Positions 57,194 to 64,000 of a stretch of DNA of 64,000 nucleotides are shown here, one piece after another. The stretch spans positions 1-64,000 of the forward strand of contig NZ_JPMY01000037.1 in NCBI RefSeq assembly GCF_000761545.1, in the 5' to 3' direction. Position 1 is the stretch's first letter. Every line of letters starts with the position of its first letter. The notes under the pieces are model-generated. The model had not been told where the DNA came from. It ran no database searches and saw only the letters and a list, made by a program, of their open reading frames with translations. The translations under genes and the position numbers were made by a program. The DNA is from Pseudomonas sp. ML96 (GTDB lineage: Bacteria; Pseudomonadota; Gammaproteobacteria; Pseudomonadales; Pseudomonadaceae).

Positions 57194-58333
57194 ATGCCGC
57201 TTCCCTCTCTCAAGGATCAGTTTGCCGCGCTGATCGCCACGCCTTCGGTGAGCTGCACCCAGCCCAGCTGGGATCAGTCCAACCGCGCGGTGATCGAGCT
57301 GCTGGCCGGCTGGCTGGGCGACCTCGGCTTCGCCTGCGAGATCCAGGAAGTCGCGCCGGGCAAGGCCAACCTGCTGGCCAGCTATGGCAGCGGCCCCGGC
57401 GGCCTGGTGTTGGCCGGGCATAGCGACACCGTGCCCTTCGACGCCGCCCTGTGGCAGAACGACCCGCTCAAGCTCACCGAGCAGGGCGACCGCTGGATCG
57501 GCCTCGGCGTGTGCGACATGAAGGGCTTCTTCCCGCTGGTGGTCGAGGCGGTGCGCGGTCTGCTCGATCAGCCGTTCAAACAGCCGCTGCTGGTGCTGGC
57601 CACCTGCGACGAGGAGAGCTCGATGGCCGGCGCCCGCGCCCTGGCCGACGCCGGCCGGCCGCTGGGCCGCGCCGCGGTGATCGGCGAGCCGACGGGCCTC
57701 AAGCCGATCCGCCTGCACAAGGGCGTGATGATGGAGCGCATCGATATCCTCGGGCAGAGCGGTCATAGCTCCGATCCCAGCCTCGGCCACAGCGCCCTGG
57801 AGGCCATGCAGGACGCCATGGGTGCTCTGCGCGATCTGCGCGCCCAGTGGCAGCGCGAGTTCAACAACCCGCAGTTCGGCGTGCCGCAACCGACCCTCAA
57901 CCTCGGCTGCATTCACGGTGGTGACAACCCCAACCGCATCTGCGGCCAGTGCGCCCTGGAGTTCGACCTGCGCCCGCTGCCGGGCATGGACCCGGAGCAG
58001 TTGCGCGCGGCGATCCGCAGCAAATTGCAGCCTCTGGCCGAGCGGCACCAGGTGAAGATCGACTACGCGCCGCTGTTCGCCAACGTGCCGCCTTTCGAGC
58101 AATCCGCCGACAGCGAACTGGTGCACCTGGCCGAGAAGCTCACCGGGCATGCGGCGCAGGCGGTGGCATTCGGCACCGAAGCGCCGTATCTTCAGCAGCT
58201 TGGCTGCGAGACCATCGTGCTCGGCCCGGGCGATATCGCCTGTGCTCACCAGCCGGGGGAATTCCTCGAGCTGGCGCGCATCGAACCGACCGTGGTTCTG
58301 CTGCGCCAGCTGATCCAGCACTACTGCCTATGA
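57194..58333 (+). CDS. argE: Acetylornithine deacetylase ArgE
   Basis: The 379-residue M20-family dizinc hydrolase removes the acetyl group from N-acetylornithine. The metal ligands and catalytic residues are in A-G-H-S-D-T-V-P near residue 74, G-V-C-D-M-K-G near residue 110, D-E-E-S-S near residue 140 and the C-terminal H-Q-P-G-E-F near residue 351. The start at 57194 has GGAGAC upstream. It lies 112 bases before argA, so arginine synthesis genes are adjacent. Confidence 0.92.
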   Translation: MPLPSLKDQFAALIATPSVSCTQPSWDQSNRAVIELLAGWLGDLGFACEIQEVAPGKANLLASYGSGPGGLVLAGHSDTVPFDAALWQNDPLKLTEQGDRWIGLGVCDMKGFFPLVVEAVRGLLDQPFKQPLLVLATCDEESSMAGARALADAGRPLGRAAVIGEPTGLKPIRLHKGVMMERIDILGQSGHSSDPSLGHSALEAMQDAMGALRDLRAQWQREFNNPQFGVPQPTLNLGCIHGGDNPNRICGQCALEFDLRPLPGMDPEQLRAAIRSKLQPLAERHQVKIDYAPLFANVPPFEQSADSELVHLAEKLTGHAAQAVAFGTEAPYLQQLGCETIVLGPGDIACAHQPGEFLELARIEPTVVLLRQLIQHYCL

Positions 58334-58445
58334 CCCGTTCAGCCATGCGAGGCGTGCCGATGTTGCGACGACGCTAGACCGACCTTTGCTTCTCCCTCTG
58401 GAGAAGGCACTTCATCGCTCGTCCGTCCTTGCCTACAGGCCGCCC

Positions 58446-59744
58446 ATGCACGACTACGTCAACTGGCTCCGCCACGCTTCGCCCTATATCAACGCCCACC
58501 GGGACTGCACCTTCGTGGTCATGCTGCCCGGCGAGGGTGTGGAACATCCGAATTTCGGCAATATCGTCCACGACCTGGTGCTGCTGCACAGCCTCGGCGT
58601 GCGCCTGGTGCTGGTGCACGGCTCGCGCCCGCAGATCGAAGCACGCCTGGCCGAACGTGGGCTGACCCCGCGCTACCACCGCGACCTGCGCATCACCGAC
58701 GGTCCGACCCTGGATTGCGTGATCGACGCCGTCGGCCGCCTGCGCATCGCCATCGAGGCGCGGCTGTCGATGGACATGGCTGCCTCACCGATGCAGGGCT
58801 CGCGCCTGCGCGTATCCGGCGGCAACTTCGTCACTGCGCGGCCGATCGGCGTGGTCGATGGCATCGACTATCACCACACCGGCGAAGTGCGCCGGGTCGA
58901 CCGCAAGGGCATCGGCCGCCTGCTCGACGAACGCAGCATCGTGCTGCTCTCGGCGCTCGGCTATTCGCCCACCGGCGAGATCTTCAATCTGGCCTGCGAG
59001 GACGTCGCTACCCGCGCCGCCATCGACCTGCAGGCCGACAAGCTGCTGCTGTTCAGCGCCGAGCGTGGCCTGATCGACGAGAGCGGCAAGCTGGTGCGCG
59101 AGCTGCGCCCGCAGCAAGTGCCGGCGCACCTGGCGCGCCTGGGCAGCTGCTACCAGGCCGAGCTACTGGACGCCGCCGCTCAGGCCTGCCGCGCCGGGGT
59201 CAAACGCAGCCATATCGTCAGCTACATGGAAGACGGTTCGCTGCTCACCGAGCTGTTCACTCGCGACGGTGGCGGCACCCTGGTCGACCAGGAGCAGTTC
59301 GAGTCGCTGCGCGAGGCGACCATCGAGGACGTTGGCGGCCTGATCGAGCTGATCACCCCGCTGGAGGATCAGGGCATCCTGGTGCGCCGCTCGCGCGAGG
59401 TGCTGGAGCGCGAGATCGGCCAGTTCAGCATCGTCGAACGCGACGGCCTGATCATCGCCTGCGCCGCGCTCTACCCGATCGCCGATTCGGAGACCGGTGA
59501 GCTGGCCTGCCTGGCGGTGAATCCCGAGTATCGCCACGGCGGCCGCGGCGACGAGCTGCTCGAGCGCATCGAGGAGCGCGCCAGGGCGCTGGGGTTGAAG
59601 ACCCTGTTCGTGCTCACCACGCGTACCGCCCACTGGTTCCAGGAGCGCGGCTTCGAGGCCAGCGGCGTGGAGCGCCTGCCGGTGGCGCGTGCGTCGCTGT
59701 ACAACTATCAGCGCAACTCGAAGATCTTCGAAAAGGCTCTTTGA
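58446..59744 (+). CDS. argA: N-acetylglutamate synthase ArgA
   Basis: This 432-residue first enzyme of arginine synthesis joins an amino-acid kinase-like regulatory domain (about residues 1-280; V-L-V-H-G-S-R-P near residue 58) to a GNAT acetyltransferase domain. The GNAT domain has the acetyl-CoA loop H-G-G-R-G-D-E-L near residue 365. Arginine normally inhibits it through the kinase-like domain. The start at 58446 gives the family length. Confidence 0.95.
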   Translation: MHDYVNWLRHASPYINAHRDCTFVVMLPGEGVEHPNFGNIVHDLVLLHSLGVRLVLVHGSRPQIEARLAERGLTPRYHRDLRITDGPTLDCVIDAVGRLRIAIEARLSMDMAASPMQGSRLRVSGGNFVTARPIGVVDGIDYHHTGEVRRVDRKGIGRLLDERSIVLLSALGYSPTGEIFNLACEDVATRAAIDLQADKLLLFSAERGLIDESGKLVRELRPQQVPAHLARLGSCYQAELLDAAAQACRAGVKRSHIVSYMEDGSLLTELFTRDGGGTLVDQEQFESLREATIEDVGGLIELITPLEDQGILVRRSREVLEREIGQFSIVERDGLIIACAALYPIADSETGELACLAVNPEYRHGGRGDELLERIEERARALGLKTLFVLTTRTAHWFQERGFEASGVERLPVARASLYNYQRNSKIFEKAL

Positions 59745-59761
59745 GCCAGCGCTGAAACGAC

Positions 59762-59786
59762 AAGGGCCGCAATTGCGGCCCTTTTT
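59762..59786 (+). terminator. argA: Terminator after argA
   Basis: AAGGGCCGC (59762-59770) pairs with GCGGCCCTT (59775-59783) around AATT and continues into T residues. Confidence 0.92.
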
Positions 59787-59798
59787 CATGGGGGAGGA

Positions 59799-59996
59799 TC
59801 AGGCGCTGCGGCGCTGGTGCTGGAGGTACTGCTCGTTGCCGTCGTCCCAGCCAGCCTCCCAGGCCGCGGCCAGTACCTCGGCGGGGTAGGGCTGGGCATG
59901 TTGCGGCTGGCCGGTGAGTCCGGCCATGTAGCCTTGCTGGTAGGCCTTGTTCAGGCTTTCCAGGCTCCAGTCGTGATTGTCTTCGGCGGGCGTCAT
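59799..59996 (-). CDS. Small RMF-like protein
   Basis: The 65-residue protein contains the pattern A-Y-x-x-G-Y-M-A-G-L-x-G ... P-Y-x-x-E-V-x-x-A-W-x-x-G-W-D-D-G, which resembles the ribosome modulation factor (RMF) fold. It lacks RMF's very basic N terminus; the start here is acidic (P-A-E-D). A GTG at 60023 would add nine residues and has an AGGGG site upstream, so the true start is open. It lies between argA and gshA, and is read leftward after gshA. A ribosome-related role is only suggested. Confidence 0.65.
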   Translation of the reverse strand: MTPAEDNHDWSLESLNKAYQQGYMAGLTGQPQHAQPYPAEVLAAAWEAGWDDGNEQYLQHQRRSA

Positions 59997-60127
59997 GGCG
60001 ATGGCCAATGCGGGTTTCCCCACAGGCTAGCCCCTGGCGCGGCCGCCGACGTGCCGCTGGTCAGGGCCGAGCGGTCGACGTGGCGGTTTTGTGACGGAGT
60101 CCCGCTAGACGCGCCAGGTGCCTGATT

Positions 60128-61711
60128 TCAAACGCCTATGCCGAGGATGCTGGCCTGGTAGGCGGCGACGAAGGTGTCGAAGTCGCCGGTTGGTGCGCTC
60201 TCCAGCTCGGCCTGCTCGGCCAGCGACGTGCTGGCCATGCTCTCGAACAGCTGTTCCTCGTCGGCGCTCAGCGGCTGGGCGCGGAAGGCCGCGGCGTGGG
60301 CCTTGCTCTGGCGCAGGGCGAAGTCGCGGAAGCTCTCGCCGCGCTGCAGCTCGGCCAGCACCTGCGCCGACGGCGTCAGACTGACGTCTTCCACCTTCCG
60401 CTGCTGCAGCTGCAGGGCCTGGCTGTAGGCCTCGCCACCGTAGGCGCGGTCGAGCAGGGCGGCGATAGGAGCGAAGGCCTCCAGCAGTTCGCCGGCCCAG
60501 CTCTGCAGCTCGACCTGCTGGCCGTCGCGTTGCAGGTGCAGGCCGGGGCGGCGGCCTTCCTTGACGGTCTTGAGGAAGTTGTCGGTGCAGCTGCGGCATT
60601 CGCCGCCGGCCAGTTGCGGGCTGTCGGACAGCGCGCAGAACAGGATGAAGGCGTCGAGGAAGCGCGCCTGGTCCAGATCGATGCCCAGCGGCAGGTAGGG
60701 GTTGATGTCCAGGCAGCGCAGCTCGACGTACTGCACGCCGCGGCTCATCAGGGCCTGGATCGGCCGCTCGCCGGAGTAGGTGACGCGCTTCGGACGGATG
60801 CTCGAGTAGTACTCGTTTTCGATCTGGATGATGTTGGTGTTGAGCTGCAGCCACTCGCCGTTGGCGTTCTTGGTGCCGACCTCGGCGTAGGCCGGGTAGG
60901 GAGTGGCCACGGCCGCGCGCAGGCTCTCGGTGTAGCTGGCCAGGTCGTTGTAGCAGGGGGTGAGGCCGGATTGGGCGCTGCTCTGGTAGCCCAGGTCGCT
61001 CATGCGCAGGCTGGTGGCGTACGGCAGGTACAGGGTGTCGGCATCCAGCTGCTGCAGCTGGTGCGGGCGCCCGCGCAGGAAGCTGGCGTCCAGCGCTGGC
61101 GAGGCGCCGAACAGGTACATCAGCAGCCAGCTGTAGCGGCGGAAGTTGCGGATCAATGCGATGTAGCCGGCGGACTGGTAGTCGCGCGCGCTCTGCGTGT
61201 CGCCATCGAGCTGCTGCAACAGCGGCCAGGCACCCTCGGCCAGGCTGAAGTTGTAGTGGATGCCGGCGATGCACTGCATGGTGCGGCCGTAGCGCAGGGC
61301 CAGGCCCTGGCGGTACACGTACTTGAGGCGACCGATGTTGGAGCTGCCGTAGCGGGCGATCGGGATGTCTTCTTCCGCGGGCAGCAGGCCGGGCATCGAC
61401 GGGCTCCACAGGTACTCGCCGTCCAGGCGGCTGGCGGCGAAGCGGTGGATGCGCTCGAGGTCGGCCAGGGTGTCGGCCGGGTCGGGCTCGGCCGGGGTGA
61501 TGAACTCCAGCAGCGCCTCGGAATAGTCGGTGGTGATCTGCGCATGGGTCAGCGCCGAGCCCAGGGCCGCCGGGTGTGGCGTCTGCGCCAGGGCGCCCTG
61601 TTCGGTGACGCGCAGGGTCTCGCGTTCGATGCCGTGCAGGCTGCGGGTGAGCAGGGACAGGTGGGCAGCATCGCCGAGCAGAGCCAGGCGGCGGTTGAGG
61701 AGATCGCTCAA
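60128..61711 (-). CDS. gshA: Glutamate-cysteine ligase GshA
   Basis: This 527-residue enzyme makes gamma-glutamylcysteine, the first step of glutathione synthesis. The proteobacterial type is shown by G-I-E-R-E-T-L-R near residue 27, T-D-Y-S-E-A-L-L-E-F-I-T near residue 61, and Y-V-E-L-R-C-L-D near residue 327. The start codon is TTG at 61711; no ATG gives the right N terminus M-S-D-L-L. gshB is not in this window. Confidence 0.95.
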   Translation of the reverse strand: MSDLLNRRLALLGDAAHLSLLTRSLHGIERETLRVTEQGALAQTPHPAALGSALTHAQITTDYSEALLEFITPAEPDPADTLADLERIHRFAASRLDGEYLWSPSMPGLLPAEEDIPIARYGSSNIGRLKYVYRQGLALRYGRTMQCIAGIHYNFSLAEGAWPLLQQLDGDTQSARDYQSAGYIALIRNFRRYSWLLMYLFGASPALDASFLRGRPHQLQQLDADTLYLPYATSLRMSDLGYQSSAQSGLTPCYNDLASYTESLRAAVATPYPAYAEVGTKNANGEWLQLNTNIIQIENEYYSSIRPKRVTYSGERPIQALMSRGVQYVELRCLDINPYLPLGIDLDQARFLDAFILFCALSDSPQLAGGECRSCTDNFLKTVKEGRRPGLHLQRDGQQVELQSWAGELLEAFAPIAALLDRAYGGEAYSQALQLQQRKVEDVSLTPSAQVLAELQRGESFRDFALRQSKAHAAAFRAQPLSADEEQLFESMASTSLAEQAELESAPTGDFDTFVAAYQASILGIGV

Positions 61712-61817
61712 GATTCTTGTTCCTTCACTCGACGGTCGCCCCTATATGGGGGTGGAGCCGCCACACTGCAAGTCGGGTACGCGGACGGACGCTGTCGCCT
61801 GACCGGAAGGGGAGGAT

Positions 61818-61840
61818 GCGCCGACAGCCAGGGTCGGCGC
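61818..61840. terminator. Hairpin after the thioesterase gene
   Basis: GCGCCGAC (61818-61825) and GTCGGCGC (61833-61840) form a perfect 8-bp stem just downstream of the leftward thioesterase gene. The T content after it is low, so it is a weak or Rho-assisted terminator at best. Confidence 0.4.
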
Positions 61841-61861
61841 AATCCCGAGGCGCTGGCTCGG

Positions 61862-62248
61862 TTATTTGCAGATGAAGGTGGCTTGGGCGCTGGCCACCAG
61901 CTTGTCGCCCTGGCTGGCGCGCGCCTCGATCACGTGCACCTTGCGCCCGGCGTTGATGACCTTGGCGATGCACACCACCTCGCCATCCTCGACGGCGCGG
62001 ATGTAGTTGATCTTGCACTCCAGGGTCATGCTGCCGGCCTCGCCGCCGAACAGGCTGTGGCTGGCCTGGCCGAGGGCGGTGTCGAGCAGCGAGAACAGTG
62101 CGCCGCCGTGCATGCGCCCGTGCAGGTTGAGCATCTGCTCCTGCATGTTCATGCGCAGCTCGGCCTCGCCGTTCTCAGCGCGCAGGATGCGGATGCCGAG
62201 CAGGCGGCTGAAGTTACTGTCCTTACCGACGGGCGATGCGTCACTCAT
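61862..62248 (-). CDS. PaaI-family hotdog thioesterase
   Basis: The 128-residue acyl-CoA thioesterase-like protein has the hotdog signature N-L-H-G-R-M-H-G-G-A-L-F-S-L-L-D near residue 41. In this signature the Gly-Gly and Asp positions form the active site. It follows tex by only 3 bases (stop then ATG), so the two are translated together. The acyl substrate is unknown. Confidence 0.9.
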   Translation of the reverse strand: MSDASPVGKDSNFSRLLGIRILRAENGEAELRMNMQEQMLNLHGRMHGGALFSLLDTALGQASHSLFGGEAGSMTLECKINYIRAVEDGEVVCIAKVINAGRKVHVIEARASQGDKLVASAQATFICK

Positions 62249-62251
62249 GGC

Positions 62252-64000
62252 TTATTTCCTCAGCTGCTTGGCATTGGCGAACAGCGAGGCCATGGCCGCG
62301 TTGGCCGGGGCCGGTTTGTCCTGGCTGGAGTGGCGTTCGCTGCGCGGCTGATTGCCGCCGCGGTGGTGCCCACCGTTGCCGCGAGCACCACCGCGCGGGC
62401 CATCGACCTTCTCGCCAGGGGTATCGCTCATGCGCATGGTCAGGCCGACGCGGTTGCGCGGGATGTCCACTTCCATGACTTTCACTTTGACGATATCGCC
62501 GGCCTTCACGACTTCATACGGGTCTTTGACGAACTTCTCCGACAGCGCCGAGATGTGCACCAGGCCGTCCTGGTGTACGCCGATATCGACGAAGGCGCCG
62601 AAGTTGGTGACGTTGGTCACCACGCCTTCGAGGATCATGCCCGGCTGCAGGTCCTTGAGGCTCTCGACGCCTTCCTGGAACTCGGCGGTCTTGAATTCCG
62701 GACGCGGGTCGCGGCCCGGCTTGTCCAGTTCCTTGAGGATGTCGGTGACGGTCGGCAGACCGAAGCTCTCGTCGGTGAAGCGCTTGGGATCCAGGCTGCG
62801 CAGGAAGCTGGAGTCGCCCAGCAGCGAGCGCACATCGCGGCCGGTGCCTTCGGCGATGCGCTGCACCAGCGGATAGGTCTCCGGGTGCACGGCGGAGGCG
62901 TCCAGCGGGTTGTCGCCGTTCATCACGCGGAGGAAGCCGGCGGCCTGCTCGAAGGTCTTCTCGCCCAGGCGCGGCACCTTCTTCAGGTCGGCGCGCGAGG
63001 CGAAGGCGCCGTTGGCATCGCGGAACGCCACGATATTGCTGGCCAGCGTGCTGTTGAGGCCGGAGATGCGCGCCAGCAGGGCGGCGGAGGCGGTATTCAC
63101 ATCCACGCCGACGGCGTTCACACAGTCCTCTACTACCGCGTCCAGCGAGCGCGCCAGTTTCAGCTGGGACACGTCGTGCTGGTACTGGCCGACACCGATG
63201 GATTTCGGGTCGATCTTCACCAACTCGGCCAGCGGGTCCTGCAGGCGGCGGGCGATGGAGACGGCGCCGCGCAGCGACACGTCCATATCCGGGAATTCGC
63301 GGGCGGCCAGCTCGGAAGCGGAGTACACCGAAGCGCCGGCCTCGGAGACCATGACCTTGGTCAGCTTGAGCGCCGGCAGCTTCTTGATCAGGTCGATGGC
63401 CAGCTTGTCGGTCTCGCGGCTGGCGGTGCCGTTGCCGATCGAGATCAGATCGACTGCGTGCTTGGCGCACAGCTTGGCGAGGATGGCCAGGGTGCCGTCC
63501 CAGTCGTTGCGCGGGGCGTGCGGGTAGACGGTGGCGGTTTCCAGCACCTTGCCGGTGGCGTCGACCACGGCCACCTTGCAGCCGGTGCGCAGGCCGGGGT
63601 CCAGCGCCAGGGTGGCGCGCGGGCCGGCCGGGGCGGCCAGCAGTAAGTCATGCAGGTTGCGGGCGAACACGGTGATCGCCTCGTCCTCGGCCTTCTCGCG
63701 CAGCTCGCCGAGCAGGTCGGTTTCCAGGTGGGTGTAGAGCTTGACCTTCCAGGTCCAGCGCACCACTTCGCCCAGCCACTTGTCGGCGGCGCGACCGCGC
63801 TGTTCGACGCCGAAGCGCTCGGCGATCATCAGCTCGCAGGGGTGCATGGTGCCCGGGGCTTCGTCGCCGACCTTGAGGCTGGCGCCGAGGATGCCCTCGT
63901 TGCGGCCGCGGAAGATCGCCAGCGCACGGTGCGACGGCACGCCCTTGAGCGCTTCGTCGTGTTCGAAGTAGTCGCTGAACTTGGCGCCTTCGGCCTCTTT
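62252..64000 (-). CDS. tex: RNA-binding transcription accessory protein Tex (5' end outside window)
   Basis: Only the C-terminal 582 codons are present; the gene runs off the right edge. Visible parts are the end of the N-terminal helical region, the YqgF-like nuclease-fold domain with D-P-G-L-R-T-G-C-K-V-A-V-V-D, the helix-hairpin-helix region (A-A-L-L-A-R-I-S-G-L-N-S and V-P-R-L-G-E-K-T-F), and an S1 RNA-binding domain (E-G-V-V-T-N-V-T-N-F-G-A-F-V-D-I-G). A basic Gly/Arg-rich tail closes the protein. Tex binds RNA and affects transcription and toxin gene expression in other bacteria. It is upstream of the thioesterase on the same transcript. Confidence 0.94.
   Translation of the reverse strand, partial: KEAEGAKFSDYFEHDEALKGVPSHRALAIFRGRNEGILGASLKVGDEAPGTMHPCELMIAERFGVEQRGRAADKWLGEVVRWTWKVKLYTHLETDLLGELREKAEDEAITVFARNLHDLLLAAPAGPRATLALDPGLRTGCKVAVVDATGKVLETATVYPHAPRNDWDGTLAILAKLCAKHAVDLISIGNGTASRETDKLAIDLIKKLPALKLTKVMVSEAGASVYSASELAAREFPDMDVSLRGAVSIARRLQDPLAELVKIDPKSIGVGQYQHDVSQLKLARSLDAVVEDCVNAVGVDVNTASAALLARISGLNSTLASNIVAFRDANGAFASRADLKKVPRLGEKTFEQAAGFLRVMNGDNPLDASAVHPETYPLVQRIAEGTGRDVRSLLGDSSFLRSLDPKRFTDESFGLPTVTDILKELDKPGRDPRPEFKTAEFQEGVESLKDLQPGMILEGVVTNVTNFGAFVDIGVHQDGLVHISALSEKFVKDPYEVVKAGDIVKVKVMEVDIPRNRVGLTMRMSDTPGEKVDGPRGGARGNGGHHRGGNQPRSERHSSQDKPAPANAAMASLFANAKQLRK

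Noticed and set aside
60296..63646. Open frame of over 1100 codons on the plus strand across gshA, the thioesterase and tex
   Set aside because: It spans three well-supported genes and their gaps on the other strand and has no recognisable domains.

Overview
This window is G+C-rich gammaproteobacterial chromosome, almost certainly Pseudomonas sensu lato. The protein families fit, and the gene order matches long stretches of P. aeruginosa PAO1 as I remember it: a PA0316-PA0329-like block on the left and a PA5241-PA5201-like block over most of the rest. The species cannot be fixed from the sequence alone. I see no rRNA, tRNA, CRISPR array, prophage or intact insertion sequence. One structural RNA (6S RNA) is clear. 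The window is mainly conserved chromosome with a few accessory insertions.

Layout. (1) 1-14.3 kb: a DUF1508 protein, an SdiA-regulated-domain protein, an AraC regulator, a UbiM-type ubiquinone hydroxylase, a short A+T-rich island carrying one orphan lipoprotein, a complete polyamine ABC transporter (potABCD) followed by an acetylpolyamine amidohydrolase, and a second SdiA-regulated-domain protein. This second copy ends a leftward operon that begins with D-2-hydroxyglutarate dehydrogenase, divergent from serA. The SerA by-product D-2-hydroxyglutarate can therefore be recycled by the gene next door. (2) 14.3-23.2 kb: ppx, trxA, rho, ubiD, a flavin reductase with a [2Fe-2S] domain, a free-standing PilJ N-terminal-type protein, a quinone oxidoreductase and a FliL-like protein. 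(3) 23.2-35.2 kb: a membrane diguanylate cyclase, an EVE-domain protein, a 43-residue membrane protein, the fau-ssrS-zapA-coiled-coil cluster read leftward, and ygfB-pepP-ubiH-DUF4442-ubiI read rightward, followed by a ferric-iron ABC binding protein and permease with no ATPase. (4) 35.3-41.5 kb: gcvT-gcvH-gcvP (glycine cleavage), then a lipoprotein hydrolase and a DUF2388 protein read leftward. (5) 41.7-49.5 kb: a sugar-acid (galactarate/glucarate) catabolic island with a FadR-type GntR regulator, 5-dehydro-4-deoxyglucarate dehydratase, 2-oxoglutarate semialdehyde dehydrogenase, an MFS sugar-acid permease, galactarate dehydratase and a 2-hydroxyacid dehydrogenase. An 11-bp motif occurs three times around the regulator. 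(6) 49.7-64 kb: a second diguanylate cyclase, NfeD, a QmcA/SPFH protein, an orphan GspE-type ATPase, a CYTH-CHAD protein, a PiT phosphate transporter, argE, argA, an RMF-like small protein, gshA, a thioesterase and tex (cut by the window edge).

The most distinctive non-coding signals are two copies of an approximately 140-bp near-palindromic intergenic repeat (19483-19625 and 32256-32396), the 6S RNA gene, the shared operator-like motif of the sugar-acid island, and a large inverted repeat in the serA divergent promoter region. I did not find a convincing wholly new multi-gene system. The best candidates for undescribed biology are the A+T-rich orphan lipoprotein, the repeat family, the small ORF in the sugar-acid island, the standalone sensor-domain proteins and the orphan secretion-type ATPase.
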